64,000 nt of DNA from Ichthyophis bannanicus (Eukaryota; Chordata; Amphibia; Gymnophiona; Ichthyophiidae): contig CM066036.1 of the NCBI GenBank assembly GCA_033557465.1, forward strand, positions 720,701,828 through 720,765,827, read 5' to 3'. Shown piece after piece: positions 1-11,570 of this stretch (position 1 is the stretch's first letter; each line of letters starts with the position of its first letter). The notes under the pieces are model-generated. The model did no database searches. It worked only from the letters and a program-made list of their open reading frames with translations, and had not been told where the DNA came from. A program made the translations under genes and the position numbers.

Positions 1-2
1 TG

Positions 3-1743
3 AACTTTGATGCTTGTGATGCAATCAACAGAAATGCTTACCACAGATGTGAGTCATGGGAGCGAGCATACTACCATGATGATAAAAACATGTGTCCAGA
101 AGGAGCCTATGGATGGGGACGGTGTACAGGAAAGAGTACTGCAGCCACCATCTACACCACCTCATCTAGACATGATTACTTTTGCCCAAAATGGGAATGT
201 GTGTATTTTGCTACCTGAAAGAATGCACCGACGGGACGAGATGGAGATCATGGCAAAGGCAGCCTAACAAAGATCAGACTACTAGAACCCAAGAAATGCC
301 AGAAAGGTGCCTGTAATCCTCTACAACTCCTCATAGCCAACCCCAGCCACTGGAAGCAAGGATACAAGTTTGGGTTGCGTATTGCAGGAGGAGGTGTAGA
401 TCCTGGGACTATCTTATATCTGCAATTAAACACCAAAACCCATGTATACTCACCCTATCGTATACATCACTCCTTCTATGAAGCCATGAAATCAGAGTTT
501 GAAATTCCTTCTGCCTCCCAGAACTTATTTCTTGAATTAGCGGGAGCAGTTGCATCTAGTCTCCATGTTTCAGACTGTTTGTTTTGTGGAGGAACAACAA
601 TGGGAGACCAATGGCCTTGGGAGGCACAAGAACTGAACTATTCTGTTCCGTATAATCAGACTAATATACACAATACCACAAGTGAATGGGTATTGGCCCA
701 CTCCATTGTGGGTAACTTATGTTTTTCTCACTACAGACCAATGTTTAATATGGAAGTGGGGCAGCTGGTCTGTTTCAATCAGAGGTTCTACAACAGTACC
801 ACTAAGAAGACCTCTTGGTGGTCAGGAGTCAACACTACTGAACCTTCCAACCCTCTAGTTCAGTTCCCCAAACTTGCCAGTATCTGGACTAACTTAGCAG
901 CATATAATTCTTGGCAAGCACCACCTGGACTGTACTGGATTTGCGGAACCCGAGCATATGCCAGACTTCCTCACCATTGGGGAGGCGCATGTGTATTGGG
1001 AACCATACGACCTTCCTTTTTCCTTTTGCCTACATCCCAGGGAGAACAGCTGGGATATCCTGTGTACAGAAGTCGACAGCTGAAGGAGGCCTTGAAAATA
1101 GGCCAATGGGACAAATGGGATGCGTCATCTGAAGAATGGCCCCCAGAAAGAATCATCTCATACTATGGACCTGCTACTTGGGAGCAGGATGGGACTTGGG
1201 GATATCGTACCCCTGTTTATATGATTAATCGAATAATATGTTTGCAAGCTGTTGTTGAAATAATAACCAATGAAACTAGTAAAGCACTACCCCTTCTGGC
1301 AAAGCAAAGTACGCAAATGCGCACAGCTATTTATCAAAATCGTTTAGCTTTAGATTATTTGTTAGCAGCTGAAGGTGGGGTATGTGGGAAGTTGAATCTC
1401 AGTAATTGTTGTTTACAGATTGATAATAATGGGCATGTAGTTGAAGATTTAGCCACCCAGATGAGAGCAGACATTTGTGCCTGTCCAGACCTGGCACAGT
1501 TTAAAGATGGATGGGTGGTTTGGTTCATTGTTTTCCTGGATTGGTGGTCTGAAATCCCTTATGTTTATTGTACTCTTCATATTAGCCATGTGCTTATTGC
1601 TCCCTTGTCTCCTACCCCTTTGTTTATGCATGATAACATCATCAATTGATAACATTATAGAGCGGAAGGCAGCTGCAAAAGTATTAACTATGTGGCAATA
1701 TTACCCTATACCCCACGATGATGATGCCATTACACCAGTCTAA
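3..1743 (+). pseudogene. env: Endogenous retrovirus env remnant (SU and TM), broken
   Basis: The reading frame enters from before the window (frame starting at base 3), so the signal peptide and SU start are missing. The SU part is rich in cysteine and has many N-glycosylation sequons (about 640-860). The TM part (about 1230-1480) has a heptad-type helix followed by a cysteine motif read as C-x7-CC (CGKLNLSNCC), typical of gamma-type envelope TM subunits. Breaks seen: an in-frame TGA at 216-218 and a frameshift near 1470-1500, after which the hydrophobic anchor and cytoplasmic tail are read in frame 1 to the stop at 1743. No clear furin site is visible. It directly precedes a polypurine tract and LTR, which fixes it as the 3' gene of a provirus. 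I infer it is non-functional. Assignment to a retroviral genus is uncertain. Confidence 0.9.
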
Positions 1744-1805
1744 TGTATTAATTGACTAATGGGTGATTTAATTCTCACCCTTCCTCACTTGCGGGTGAGA
1801 ATAAT

Positions 1806-1817
1806 CAAAGGGGGGAA
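1806..1817 (+). other. Polypurine tract of the endogenous retrovirus
   Basis: The purine run AAAGGGGGGAA sits immediately before the TGTGG start of the LTR, the expected position for the primer of plus-strand DNA synthesis in reverse transcription. Confidence 0.8.
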
Positions 1818-2237
1818 TGTGGTAGGCTATGGCCTAGCATGGCCTGCTACTATGAAAGGCCTGTAAGTTAGGCCTGGATCCTAACTCCCATTATAGCTAG
1901 AAAAGAACCAAAAATCTGTACAAAATAAGAAAACTGTTTTAAAATGCTTAATAAGAAGTTTTCATGAATTCATAAGTCTTCTATTATTCTCTTGTATGTG
2001 AAAGAACAGAAATGTTTCAGTATATGCATTTCTGAAGCCAAAGTTAACCTTACAGTAGAAAAGTAACGAAATCAAGAACTGCACCATTGTTAGAGCAATC
2101 CTAAGGGAGGGGCCAGTTGCTAGGCTCCGGAGGGATTTCTAATTGGACAGGTGCAGGGAATGTAAGACCAATGAGAAGTTTGTATGTATCAAGTTGGAAC
2201 CAATAGAAAATTCTCATGTATCAAACTGAAAAAGAGG

Positions 2238-2243
2238 TATAAA
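2238..2243 (+). promoter_or_regulatory. LTR TATA box
   Basis: TATAAA lies 73 bp upstream of the polyadenylation signal of the same LTR, the usual U3/R spacing. Confidence 0.65.
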
Positions 2244-2310
2244 TGGTTATGTCTCTGTATAAACCTTTGTTCAGTTCCTTTTGAAGCTTTGACTGACTGG
2301 GCCTGTGCAC

Positions 2311-2316
2311 AATAAA
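2311..2316 (+). terminator. LTR polyadenylation signal
   Basis: AATAAA inside the LTR, downstream of the TATA box and about 60 bp before the LTR end, fitting the R region. Confidence 0.65.
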
Positions 2317-2399
2317 CTCACTTGGACCCTGTCAATCGACTCCTGGACTTATTCATTGATTGCACTTTGCCACAGCAGTGACACAAACATAAAGCATAG

Positions 2400-2865
2400 C
2401 AGCATAGAATATGAGGACTGAAGAATCATAAAGCCCATCTACTCTACTCAGTTTTCCTCATATAATTATGTAGTTCCCAGTTTATCTCAGTCTTCTTTCA
2501 CTTCTTTACAACTGTGGATCTGCTGTGCTTATTCCAAACACATTTCAATTTGGTTACTCAGATGCTAGTTGATAGATACCCACCATCCCCATCAAGAAAT
2601 ATTTTCTGCTACTCCTAAATCTACTCCCTTTGAGCTTCATATCATTAATTTTCATTCTATAGCTTTTTTTTCATAAAAAAATATTTGCTTTATGTGCATT
2701 ATTTATACCTTTGAGAATATTTGAATGTTGCATTATATTTGCTTTCTCTCTTGTAAGGTGTATATAGTTATTTAAATCTCTACATAGTTAGGTATTTAAG
2801 TCTTTCAATGACCTTTTTGGCAGATCTTGCAGCATTTGTTAATTTTCTATAAATTAAAGCATTAT
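2400..2865 (-). mobile_element. Old CR1-type LINE 3' fragment
   Basis: Read on the minus strand, the segment gives degraded peptide like the C-terminal end of CR1 ORF2 (a motif of the type MKLKGSRFRSSRKYFLMG, near 2560-2650). It also has a degraded upstream stretch ending in a helix-rich TREKANI segment. Frames are broken throughout. No 3' tail can be delimited. Confidence 0.5.
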
Positions 2866-3990
2866 ATAGCTAAACACCCGACAAGGTGCCTCTTGAGAGT
2901 GCCTTAGAGAAATTAAAAAGTCATAGGATAGGAGGTAATGTATTATTGTGGATTAGGAACTGGTATAAAAGAGTAGGACTAAATTGCCATTTTTCTCAAT
3001 GGAGAAAGGTGAATAGCAAGAGAATAATCAGAATAAACTTAACTATTTCTTATGCCTCAACAAATAGAGAGGGGTGACCTGCATAGTGTGGCAGGTACAA
3101 CCCTAAACAAAGGCATAGAGGAAGTTCACTTGCATAGAGTGGCGGGTACACCTACTGTAGCCACATTACTGGGCAGACTAGATGGAGTATACTGGTCTAT
3201 ATCTGCCGTCATGTACTATATTACTATGTTACCCCAGGGACCTGTGCTGGGCCCACTGCTTTTTAGCGTATGCATAAAAGACCTGGGAATGGGAATAATG
3301 AGCAAGGTGATCACATTTACAGATGACACAAAATTATTCAAAGTTGTTAAAGCACAAGAGGATAGTGAAAAATTGCAAGAGGACTTTGATAAATTGGGAG
3401 ACCGAGCGTCAAAATGGCAGATGAAATCTAATGTGGATAAGTGCAAAGCTATACCGTTAGGGAAGAACAACCCAAACTGCACTTACACGATACAAGGTTC
3501 CATGTTAAGAGCCACCACACAGGAAAAGGATCCAGGCATCATCATGGATAATACATTGAAACCCTTTTCCCAATGGTCAAGAAAGCAAATAGAATGCTAA
3601 GAATCATAAGGAAAGGAATGGAAAATAAAACTAAGGATATTGTAATGGCTCTGTATCACTCCATGGTTCGACCGCACCTTGAATAATGTGTGCAGTTCTG
3701 GTCTCCATATCTTAAAAAGGATATAGCAGAATTAGAAAAGGCACAGAGAAGAGCAACAAAATGGTAAAGGGGATGGAAAGATACCCCTATGAGGAAAGGC
3801 TTAAAAGGTTAGAGCACTTCAACTTGAAAAAACATGGCTGAGGAGAGATATGATAGAGGTCTATATTGAATGGAATGGGATGGGTAAACGTAGATTGGTT
3901 GCTTACTCCTTCAAAAAGTAGAAAGACTAGGGGACATGCAATGAAGCTACAATGTAGCATATTTAATTCTAATCAGAGAAGATAATGTGT
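2866..3990 (+). mobile_element. CR1-like LINE 3' half, degraded
   Basis: Frame-broken RT is readable: a palm-like segment (FTDDTKLFKVV, with TDD where YADD/FADD is expected) near 3310-3350, then the thumb (KWQMKSNVDKCKA), then SMVRPHLEYCVQFWSP-like remnants near 3660-3710. The C-terminal RDMIEVY and TRGHAMKL motifs appear near 3845-3945. The same family recurs on the minus strand at 38635-39200. Numerous stops make it inert. Confidence 0.75.
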
Positions 3991-4079
3991 AATCCAGGTC
4001 TGGTGCTACCAGGTAAGCTGGATAAGCATGGTGGGGGGAGGAGGCACCCTTGTTCAAGGGCACCAATATCACGGCCAGG

Positions 4080-4565
4080 AGTTTGTTATTGGCCCACAGG
4101 ACCAGCTGCTCCTGCAGACACAAAAGATGCTAGCAGCAATCATGGCCCTCTTCATTTCTGCTCACAACATCGATGCTGGTTTCACTTCTTTGGACCGCAG
4201 GAACAGCCTGTCCCACAGACCGAAGGAATCACATCCAGCAGTACAATTTTTGGTTTATAGGAGAGGTTGCGCCTGTGGGCCACAGAAGTGAAGGAGGCTG
4301 CAATTTCTGCTAGCATTTTTGTGCATGTAGGAGCAGCCTATCCCACAAGCCAAAGGGATCGTGTACAGCCATTTTGTGCCTGTGGGGTTGGTTGCTGCCC
4401 TGTGCCACAGAAGTGAACATGGCAACAATCATGGCCAGCAGCGATGCTGTGGGTCTGTGGGAGCAACCTGTCCTGTGGACCGAAGGGATCACAGCTAGTA
4501 GTTCTGTTTTTAGTCTGCATTCCAGGCTGCTCCCACAGGCCAAAGAGAAGAAGCATGGTATAAGA
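4080..4565 (+). repeat. Degenerate tandem repeat, unit about 130 bp
   Basis: Three diverged copies of a block of the type GGAGCAGCCTGTCCCACAG, followed by ACCGAAGGGATCACAGC, start near 4200, 4330 and 4459, about 129 bp apart. CACAGAAGTGAA and CAATCATGGCC blocks repeat at similar spacing. ORFs on both strands across this stretch look like repeat shadows, not genes. Confidence 0.45.
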
Positions 4566-4823
4566 AAAGAAGCTGGGCCAGAGACACACAGGAGGAAGGA
4601 TACAATTTAAAGAGGCAGTGGTGTTTTGGATAGAAAGATGGGGGGAGGAGAATGGAGGGCAAGGGATAGGAATACATGGGGGATGAGAGGAAAAAAGGAA
4701 AGAAGCTTGGCAGGTAACAGAGTGGGGGGAAACATCAGGTGAGGGTCTGTAAAGAGGGGTGTAAAAGCACAAGGAGACAGAAGTTGAAGAGCAGGGAGAA
4801 AAGGGCACAACCAGTACACAATG

Positions 4824-5510
4824 AGGCTGATTCCATACTGGCCGCCAGCCCTTGTACGACGAATCAGAATCGGGGCGTTCAGAGGTCAACCCGATTCTGA
4901 TCCTGTGGGGGTTAGATGTGCCCACGGGATCTGAATCGCGTTTATGGCCTGGATGTGCAGGCTGGGCCCCGATTCTAACTGGCCGCACGCCCAGCCACAT
5001 ACCTGGCTAACTCAGCCTGACTCTGTAATGGAGCCTCAGTGTCATGGTATCTCATTCCCATGGCACAGTGGCTCCATTACGAAGCCGAAGTTCCTGGCCA
5101 GCGACCCAAAATGCCCTTTCCCTGCAGCCTGACCACCGATCCAGCCTCCCATGGCCAGGGTCAGGCTATGGGGAACCCCCTTTGCCCTTCACCAGTTTGT
5201 TTCTGCCATCTGCTGCCATCCCCCAATGTCCAGGGGGACTTATTCCACCTCAGAGGTTGAATAAGTTCCCTCTCTACCTTGCCGACCCCAGACATAAAGG
5301 GCTGAATTCTGAATAAGCCCTATACATCTGGGGTCTTGCACTGCCCATGTCCCGCCTCCTGCCCGTCCCTCCCACCCCTGCCTATGGCTCTCCGTACAAC
5401 AGAGCTGTATGTACAGGGAGCCTGTGTACCGGCGCATCAGGGGGACAAATAGCGGAGATATATATCCTGACAGGACATACATCTCCAATATTCATGGCGC
5501 GGAATGACCC
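4824..5510 (+). repeat. Multi-hairpin GC-rich repeat, copy A
   Basis: This stretch shares a fixed order of hairpins with copies at 18552-19080 (reversed), 19936-20437 and 61605-62251. Stem 1 is at 4891-4938, stem 2 (ATGGAGCC/GGCTCCAT) at 5025-5080, and stem 3 (GGGACTTATTC/GAATAAGTTCCC) at 5235-5270. Stem 4 (CCCCAGACAT/ACATCTGGGG) is at 5287-5333, stem 5 at 5389-5420 and stem 6 at about 5453-5486. The left end AGGCTGATTC and right end GAATGACCC are approximately inverted. I see no TSD for this copy and no coding domain. It is probably a non-autonomous DNA transposon or foldback element. Confidence 0.75.
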
Positions 5511-5534
5511 CCTATATGCTAAGAGACACAGTCC

Positions 5535-5965
5535 CACTGCCACCAGAAGACACACAGGCACCCCACCGGCACAGCACACAAAGGCACCGCAGTCTCATAC
5601 CACACACACATACACACACACATATATACACACACACACCTGAACACACACACACACACACACACACACCTCTGAGCCGTCCAGCATGCACACATACAGG
5701 CACATGAGCCACCCTGTGTACACACCCACACCCATACCCACAAAGGCACCTGCCCCATGCAGCATGCACACACACAGGTACTCCACCCCTACATCATACG
5801 CACACATCCAGGCAGCTCCACCCTCATATTGTTCCATGGCACACACATACACATACATGTACATATGTAGCCTCCAGCAGCTCCATGACACACAGAAAAC
5901 ACAAACACACACACCAACTGACTCACACATACACATGTGTGCAGACCCTCTGGACACTTCCTATG
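5535..5965 (+). repeat. CA-rich microsatellite region
   Basis: Runs of (CA)n, best at 5600-5670, decay into CA-rich sequence to about 5930. Overlapping open frames on both strands (Thr/His-rich and Cys/Val-rich) are artefacts of the dinucleotide repeat. Confidence 0.9.
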
Positions 5966-6990
5966 ACAAACACAGATGAAGCCACCGAATATCAAATCCT
6001 ATGAGTGAAGGAAATCCACCATTTGGTCCCACTATGAAGTGTGCACTTTTCAACTTGTTTCAGCTTCACCGAAGGGCACCAAACACACCGGACTTCCCTC
6101 TTTCCCTCTCGTGGCACACTGATATTTACCTTTAAGTCCAAGCTAGGCAGCCAGCTACAGAGAATAGAGGGGGAAACTTCAGGTATAGTGAGTTGGTCTG
6201 TTGGAATCAGACACATGCGTGCCATAGCACAGGGCTTGAAGTTTATGGATAGCATCACTGCCCATCCATTACCAGGAGCACCACCACTGGCTCTCATGGG
6301 AGGCTATGGAGCGATTTTCCTTTTTCAGCCTGCTTGGCTGCAATGCCAGCAAAGTCTCTGCTTGTCTCACAGTTGCAGCAGCTCCAACAGGCAGCAGAAA
6401 AGCAGCACTCTGAAAGAAATCTCAGCATCCAGCTAATTGGTGGTTATCACAGTAATGTGGACACCCTCGACTTTTGGGACTGCCGATATCAACTTGGGGA
6501 TGGAGTCCCCACAGCTTCCATGCTGCTTATATCCAGAGATAGCAGTGGCTTTCCTCAGATCTGTCTTAAGAACAGACTACTAACTTTCTTGAGGAACTTG
6601 TCAAAACCTTTTTTAAACCCAATTAAACTAACTGCTTTTATCAGCTCATCCTTATTTGTCAGATTTATAAAAGCTGTGCAACCGTACATGCAGAGACAGA
6701 GTGGCAGTAGTATCTGTAGCTGGAGAAGAGGCATGGAAAGTTACATGCTTGTAATATTTGTAGATCTTTTTGTTTGTTTGTTAAATAAATATGTTGATGT
6801 TGTTTGCTTTGATCACATTAACCCTTTGATTTTCATGGCCTGTTCATATGATCTAAATATTTACTTCTCAGTAGTCAGGTTGTTGTCATGATTATTTATT
6901 CAGTCATGCATTTTTTGGAATGTGCTCTTATGTTGCTTTATTCTTAGGGATTAATGGAATCCATAACATTGTTTTAAGGCAAAATTGAAG
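5966..6990. other. No recognisable feature (intronic or intergenic)
   Basis: An open frame at 6334-6891 is not supported by any recognised motif, and its second half is AT-rich. I see no splice-bounded exon and no transposon terminus. Confidence 0.4.
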
Positions 6991-6999
6991 AAATAGAAG

Positions 7000-7863
7000 G
7001 TTAGCGAAGGACGACATGTCCGCTTGCCAATTGAAGTATTTTTTTAAAATAATAAGACAAGTATTTAGTAATTATTTTTATGATTTTTTAGTGTATTACG
7101 CCGATGTTTTCTTGGTGAAAGTCCAATTTGCTGTATAGTGTAAAGGAGTTTTCTCCTTTTTTCACACGCGTTGGAAAGTAAGCCTTGCAGGTAAAGAATA
7201 AGGATTTGATTTTTATCCTTTTCACTCTTGTTGCACCAATGAACATTAATTTTTCTAGTGCAGACTCCTCTGACACACTTCTTCCCCCCCCTTTTTAAAT
7301 GTTTGGTCTTGTATTGTGCGCTCTTCTGTCATGCTCAATGGTCAATTACATTATATATATTTAATCTATACATGTTTTCTTCCTCTCCCGAAAAGGTGTA
7401 GTATTAGACATAATTGCAAGGATAAAAGCAGGTATGTATTTTTTAGCTTTTATGTTTCTTAATTTCTTTCCATATATTTTTATGATTTTTATGATTATTT
7501 TTAATGTTTCATATAATTTCTGTATATACAACTCATTTTTAAGCTTGTATGTTTGATTTTATTATCTATTTATTATTTTTTAGTATATAATTTATTGATC
7601 AATATGTATGTTATTTCCATACTATTCTAAGGCTTAAGTTATTATTTTATGGTTTGAGTGTTTCATTGTTATTATTAATATGTTTATTTATGTATTTGTA
7701 GTTTTAAGTCCACTTTAGTGCCCCTGAAGAAGGCAGCGAAACACGGCCTGTGTCGGGCCAGTGGCAATTGTTTCACAATAAAGTTTGCTTTATCCTTCTG
7801 AATATTCCACGTTGTTGTACTGGTTCTGTTCCTGTTAACGTGGGTCCGTGCCTGAGTGTTGGA
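7000..7863 (+). mobile_element. Penelope-like element 3' tail (probable)
   Basis: An AT-rich stretch ends in a motif at 7724-7742, CTGAAGA-AGGCAGC-GAAAC, followed by an ACAATAAAG box near 7776. The same arrangement occurs, inverted, at 34800-34850. Related tails occur near the Penelope-like element at 26.8-30.1 kb. In Penelope-like elements such conserved blocks are reported as hammerhead ribozyme motifs. No RT is present, so this is a 3' remnant. It abuts the truncated Gypsy LTR at 7864. Confidence 0.45.
7724..7742 (+). ncRNA. Hammerhead-like core motif
   Basis: CTGAAGA is followed seven bases later by GAAAC, the order and spacing of the two conserved boxes of a minimal hammerhead (CUGANGA ... 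GAAA). Helix pairing is weak by eye, so activity is doubtful. Confidence 0.35.
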
Positions 7864-8733
7864 CTAGAACCAGGAAAGGCCAGCAGGGGCAGTGACTCAG
7901 GAGGACTGAGCAAGCAACCAGTGACCACGTGTCATTCTGAAGGAAGTTTGCCGGGAGAAGGAAACAGTAGGTCTGACCCCAGAGCAGGAAGCAGCCAGGG
8001 ACATGGCCAAGAGCCTGCTAGGTTTGATGGTGGTTGGAGAGTCCGAGAGAGAGCTGTCAGGAGCCCAGAAACAAGAACCAGAAACACAGTTAAAAGGTGG
8101 GAACCTTGCTTTTCTAAGGAAAAGGCTAAAGACTCTGTGTATTTTAAAGGGCAAGGGCGTGGCACTGGAAGTGACTTTGATGTTGAAAGGTATCCAGTGA
8201 TTCCACCAGGTTGGAAGAGAAAGGAAAGTCAGAAAGAAGCTATCACCACACCAGGCATTCAGAGCCCTAGGTTGGAAGAGCACTTTTTGGGAAAAGTAAT
8301 CCATGCACCACAGGAGGGTTTTCAGGAAGCCAGCACATGTAAAGAGTGTGACCCTTATGCTATTGGGAGTGAATCCGAATTAATGCAGTGGGAGAATAAC
8401 AGCTGTACTCCTGACCTGGTTCCTATGGATTGCACAATATGTTTTTCAGATGATGTCATATCTTTATGTTAAGCCTGTGGAAAGCAGCCATGTGCTAGTG
8501 TCAAAGGAAAAGAAGATTTTTTCTTTGTAGCAGTTTCTTTTTGTTTTTCTGCTGTTTTGTTTGTGTTGTATCCAAAGAATATCCGTTTGGGAAGGGGAAT
8601 AAAGCCCTGACATTATTTTGCCTTACCATTTGACTGCAAGACTCTTTTTGGTAGAAAGGCATCGTGAACTTCAAAGCCCTAGGCAGTCGCCTAATAGGGC
8701 TCAAGGGAGGTCTATCTTACAGACCCCATCACA
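7864..8733 (+). mobile_element. 5' LTR of the Gypsy element, 5'-truncated
   Basis: This 870-bp stretch aligns along its whole length to 14589-15458 of the 3' LTR, with about 16 substitutions in the roughly 600-bp open-frame part and a few small indels. It ends in the same CCCCATCACA. The first 264 bp of the LTR are missing and a Penelope-type tail is joined at the break. The similarity is what two LTRs of one insertion would show after moderate age. Confidence 0.85.
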
Positions 8734-8889
8734 AATGGCGTAGTTGTTGCAGATTATTCAAAAAGGAGTATACAACCGCGACGCAGCAGAGGACAGCGCA
8801 GAGGAATTGGACGTTGGGATACGCCCGGAAGGTTCCAGACCCTGAAGGAAAGACGAACACCTTCTCAAAGTGCGAATCTCCACCTGGCT
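8734..8889 (+). other. Gypsy leader or junction to L2
   Basis: Directly after the 5' LTR, where a primer-binding site should be, the sequence begins ATGGCGTAGTTG. This shows no clear tRNA 3'-end complement beyond TGGCG. The stretch then runs into L2 sequence. Confidence 0.35.
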
Positions 8890-10800
8890 CAGGTAAAGGT
8901 ATACACCCAGCCACTTGGATGAAAGCAACTAAGAAGGAAAACGCAAAACCCATCGCTCACATTGTTAACCAGTCTCTGCAACAAGGTATCATGCCGACTC
9001 ATCTCAAGAAATCATTTATAAGACCCATCTTAAAGAACAAGTCTCTCAACAAAAGTGACCCTGCATCATATCGCCCAATCTCAAGCATATCATTCTTAGC
9101 AAAAACAATCGAAAATGCGGTTCAGCAACAACTGCAGGACCACATGGACGATAGAAAAGCCCTGGATGAGCATCAATATGGGTTTCGGCAGCATCACGGA
9201 GTTGAAACACTACTGCTGGCACTCCTTGACAATCTCCTCAGGGGTCTCGAAAACAAAAACACTATGTTCATACTTATATTCATTGATATCTCAGCGGCAT
9301 TTGATACAGTCCATCACAACACCCTCTTAAACCGTCTTGCCTCCATGGGTATAGCAGGGACCCCCTTAAAATGGTTCACATCATATATCCAATAGGATGC
9401 AACAAGTGCAGTTCAACAATGATAAAGCCGATGCCTTCCCTCAAACCCAAGGGATCCCTCAAGGGTCCGCCTTATCATCTCTATTATTCAATTTGTATAT
9501 AAAGCCGGTCTGTGAGATCTTTCAGAAATGCAACATCAAGTACCACATCTATGCCGACGATGTGATGCTATACACGCAGCTTGACATAACACAACCAAAC
9601 TTCAATCCGCTAGAAGAATGCCTTGACATGCTCCAACCATGGCTTCAACAAAACAACATGTCAATAAACCACAAGAAAACAGAGGTCATGTTTATCTCCA
9701 AGAAAGCCAAATTCATCCCGCCCACCACAGTCACCCTCAACAAAAACATATATCATACGAAACCGGTAATAAAGTATCTAGGAGTCCTACTGGACTGCAA
9801 CCTTAGGATGGACAAACACCTCCGAACAGTTAACCGAGCCATCTTTTACAAACTGAAAATTCTGCAACCACTTTGCAATATCCTCGAGAAATCTGACTTT
9901 AGGTCTGTTGCTCAAGCACTAATTATTCCCCACCTGGACTACGGCAATGCCATTCTGCAAGGGCTTCCGAAGAACACCCTAAGCATCCTGCAAATGGCTC
10001 AAAATGTTGCTGCAAGAGTAATCATGGAAAAGAAAGTCACAGACCACATAACCCCAGTACTAATGGAACTGCACTGGCCGCTCGCATCATCTACAAACTG
10101 CTCATCACAACGTTTAAACTCATCCATAACATCGCACCATCCTACCTCAACAACCTAATCACTATTCAACCATGCAACAGGAGCAGGAGAACCATGAATC
10201 TCAACACCCTATGTATTCCGACCAGCATAAGATCTGTCAAGGCTGAAACAAACAATAGGGCGTTCACATATACAGCACCAATCCACTGGAACCAACTCCC
10301 ACATGAGTTGAGACTCACAAACAACCTGAGCGAATTTAGACGAAAGCTTAAAACCCATTTGTTTCAAACCCACTACAACTTGACCTAACTGCGATACCCT
10401 ACCTCAACCAGATGACCTTTGCCTCCCACGGCGGCGTCAGGACTACTGGCATGTAATCATGTATAGTTTGTACTTTCTGGCAAGTAATTCTGTATAAATT
10501 GTATATATGGGGCCCCTCTCACGCTATTGCAATCAAATGTATACCCAGATCTGTGTGCTCTAATCAAATGTATATTGCATCCAACTGATTCTCCCGTGTT
10601 ATGTAAATCATTGACTAATCAAAATGTAAATCTGAAAAATCTCAATGTACTGTACAATACATTATGATTCTGTAAAGTAAACCGCTGCTGATCGTAGGAA
10701 GCAGCGGTATACAAATGTTTACTAAATAAAATTACTAAATAAATATGGGCACAGGCTGGGAGGTGTGAGAAGGAGTAGCTTAAAAAGGGAAATAAGACTA
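8890..10800 (+). mobile_element. L2-type LINE, 5'-truncated, frame-broken
   Basis: The RT region is readable: a DPASYRPIS block (about 9058), FIDISAAFDTVHH (about 9280), GIPQGSALSSLLFNLY (about 9450) and the catalytic IYADDVML at about 9548. A C-terminal FRRKLKTHLF block follows near 10340. Breaks include a TAG at 9393 with a frame change, and another shift near 10080. The 3' end has a GCAGCGGTATACAAATG stretch and TAAATAAAAT-type tail (10700-10742). It lies between the Gypsy 5' LTR and gag, so it most likely inserted into the Gypsy leader. Flanking duplications could not be identified by eye. Confidence 0.85.
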
Positions 10801-10874
10801 GGCACAAAAAACACTAGTAGTGCCGCACTTGGTGGTTGTTCTCTGTTTGTTTTCTAGAGTGTGTGAGCCTGGAA

Positions 10875-11570
10875 ATGGATGTCCAGGAAGTCCTGCAATG
10901 GATGAGCTTACAGTTCGACAAGCAGAGAGAGCTAGCCCAGCTGAGCCAAGAGCAGGCCATGGCAGCCTTACAGGCCCAGCAGAAGCCCCTGACAGAACTG
11001 TTGCAAGCTCTGCTAGAAAAACGGGAAAAGGAAGAAGCACTGCCAGAGCACTTCTGTGGGGTAGGCCCACAGAACTGTGGGGTACTGACATTCGGACAAA
11101 TGTCTAAGGATGATAACTTTGATGATTATATTGAGGCATTCGAGAGGGTAGCTCTCAATGCGCGTTGGACTAAAGAGCATTGGGCAGTTAGGCTGGCCTC
11201 TTCCATAACAGGAGAAGCCTTATTAGCTTACAGAGCTATGCCCGCTGCTCTGGCAACAGAGTACGAAGAAGTGAAGAGAGCAATACGTGACAGTCTAGGC
11301 ATAACACCTGCTGTATATAGGCGTATGCTAAGGTCAACCAAACTCCAAACAGGTGAAACACCTAAGGCACTGTGCCATAGGGTGCGCAGTCAGGTTTGGA
11401 AGTGGCTTGAGCCAGAGGGGAAGACTCTGGAGGGTATAATAGATGCAATTGTATTAGAACAGTATTATGAGGCAGTTCCTGCAGTGGTGAAAACCTTCTT
11501 AACCCTGCAAAATTGCCAGACCTCAACCAAAGCAGCGCACTTAACACAACGGTTCCTGGAAGCCGAATGA
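10875..11570 (+). pseudogene. gag: Gypsy gag with SCAN-like capsid domain
   Basis: ATG at 10875 gives MDVQEVLQWM, then a Gln-rich coiled-coil-like N-terminus (residues 15-60). Residues about 140-230 closely resemble a SCAN domain: AVYRRMLRSTKLQTGETP, then KWLEPEGKT, then IVLEQYYEAVP. It is established that the vertebrate SCAN domain derives from the capsid of a Gmr1-type Gypsy element. A single TGA at 11568-11570 interrupts the frame, which then continues in the same register into the nucleocapsid, so the original gag was longer. Inference: this is a decayed copy of a Gmr1-like gag. Confidence 0.85.

Larger units (their letters stand above)
1818..2374 (+). mobile_element. 3' LTR of the endogenous retrovirus
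   Basis: The LTR begins TGTGGTAGGC and ends GCCACA, so the ends form the short inverted repeat TGTGG...CCACA. Its 557 bp contain a TATA box at 2238-2243 and an AATAAA at 2311-2316 in the right order for U3-R-U5. The env remnant and polypurine tract abut it on the left. The 5' LTR is outside the window, so LTR-LTR divergence cannot be measured here. Confidence 0.85.

Noticed and set aside
4338..5000. 220-codon minus-strand frame
   Set aside because: It spans a degenerate repeat and purine-rich DNA; no motif is recognised and it crosses the boundary of the multi-hairpin repeat.
5504..5979. Several overlapping open frames of 65-120 codons on both strands
   Set aside because: They arise from the CA/TG dinucleotide-rich region; composition is Thr/His or Cys/Val only.
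6334..6891. 185-codon open frame as a host exon or gene
   Set aside because: No recognised domain, no clear splice sites, and the second half is AT-rich hydrophobic sequence with low complexity.
7750..8472. Independent host gene of 240 codons
   Set aside because: It is the LTR-internal frame of the Gypsy 5' LTR joined to unrelated upstream sequence; its N-terminal part is not shared with the 3' LTR copy.
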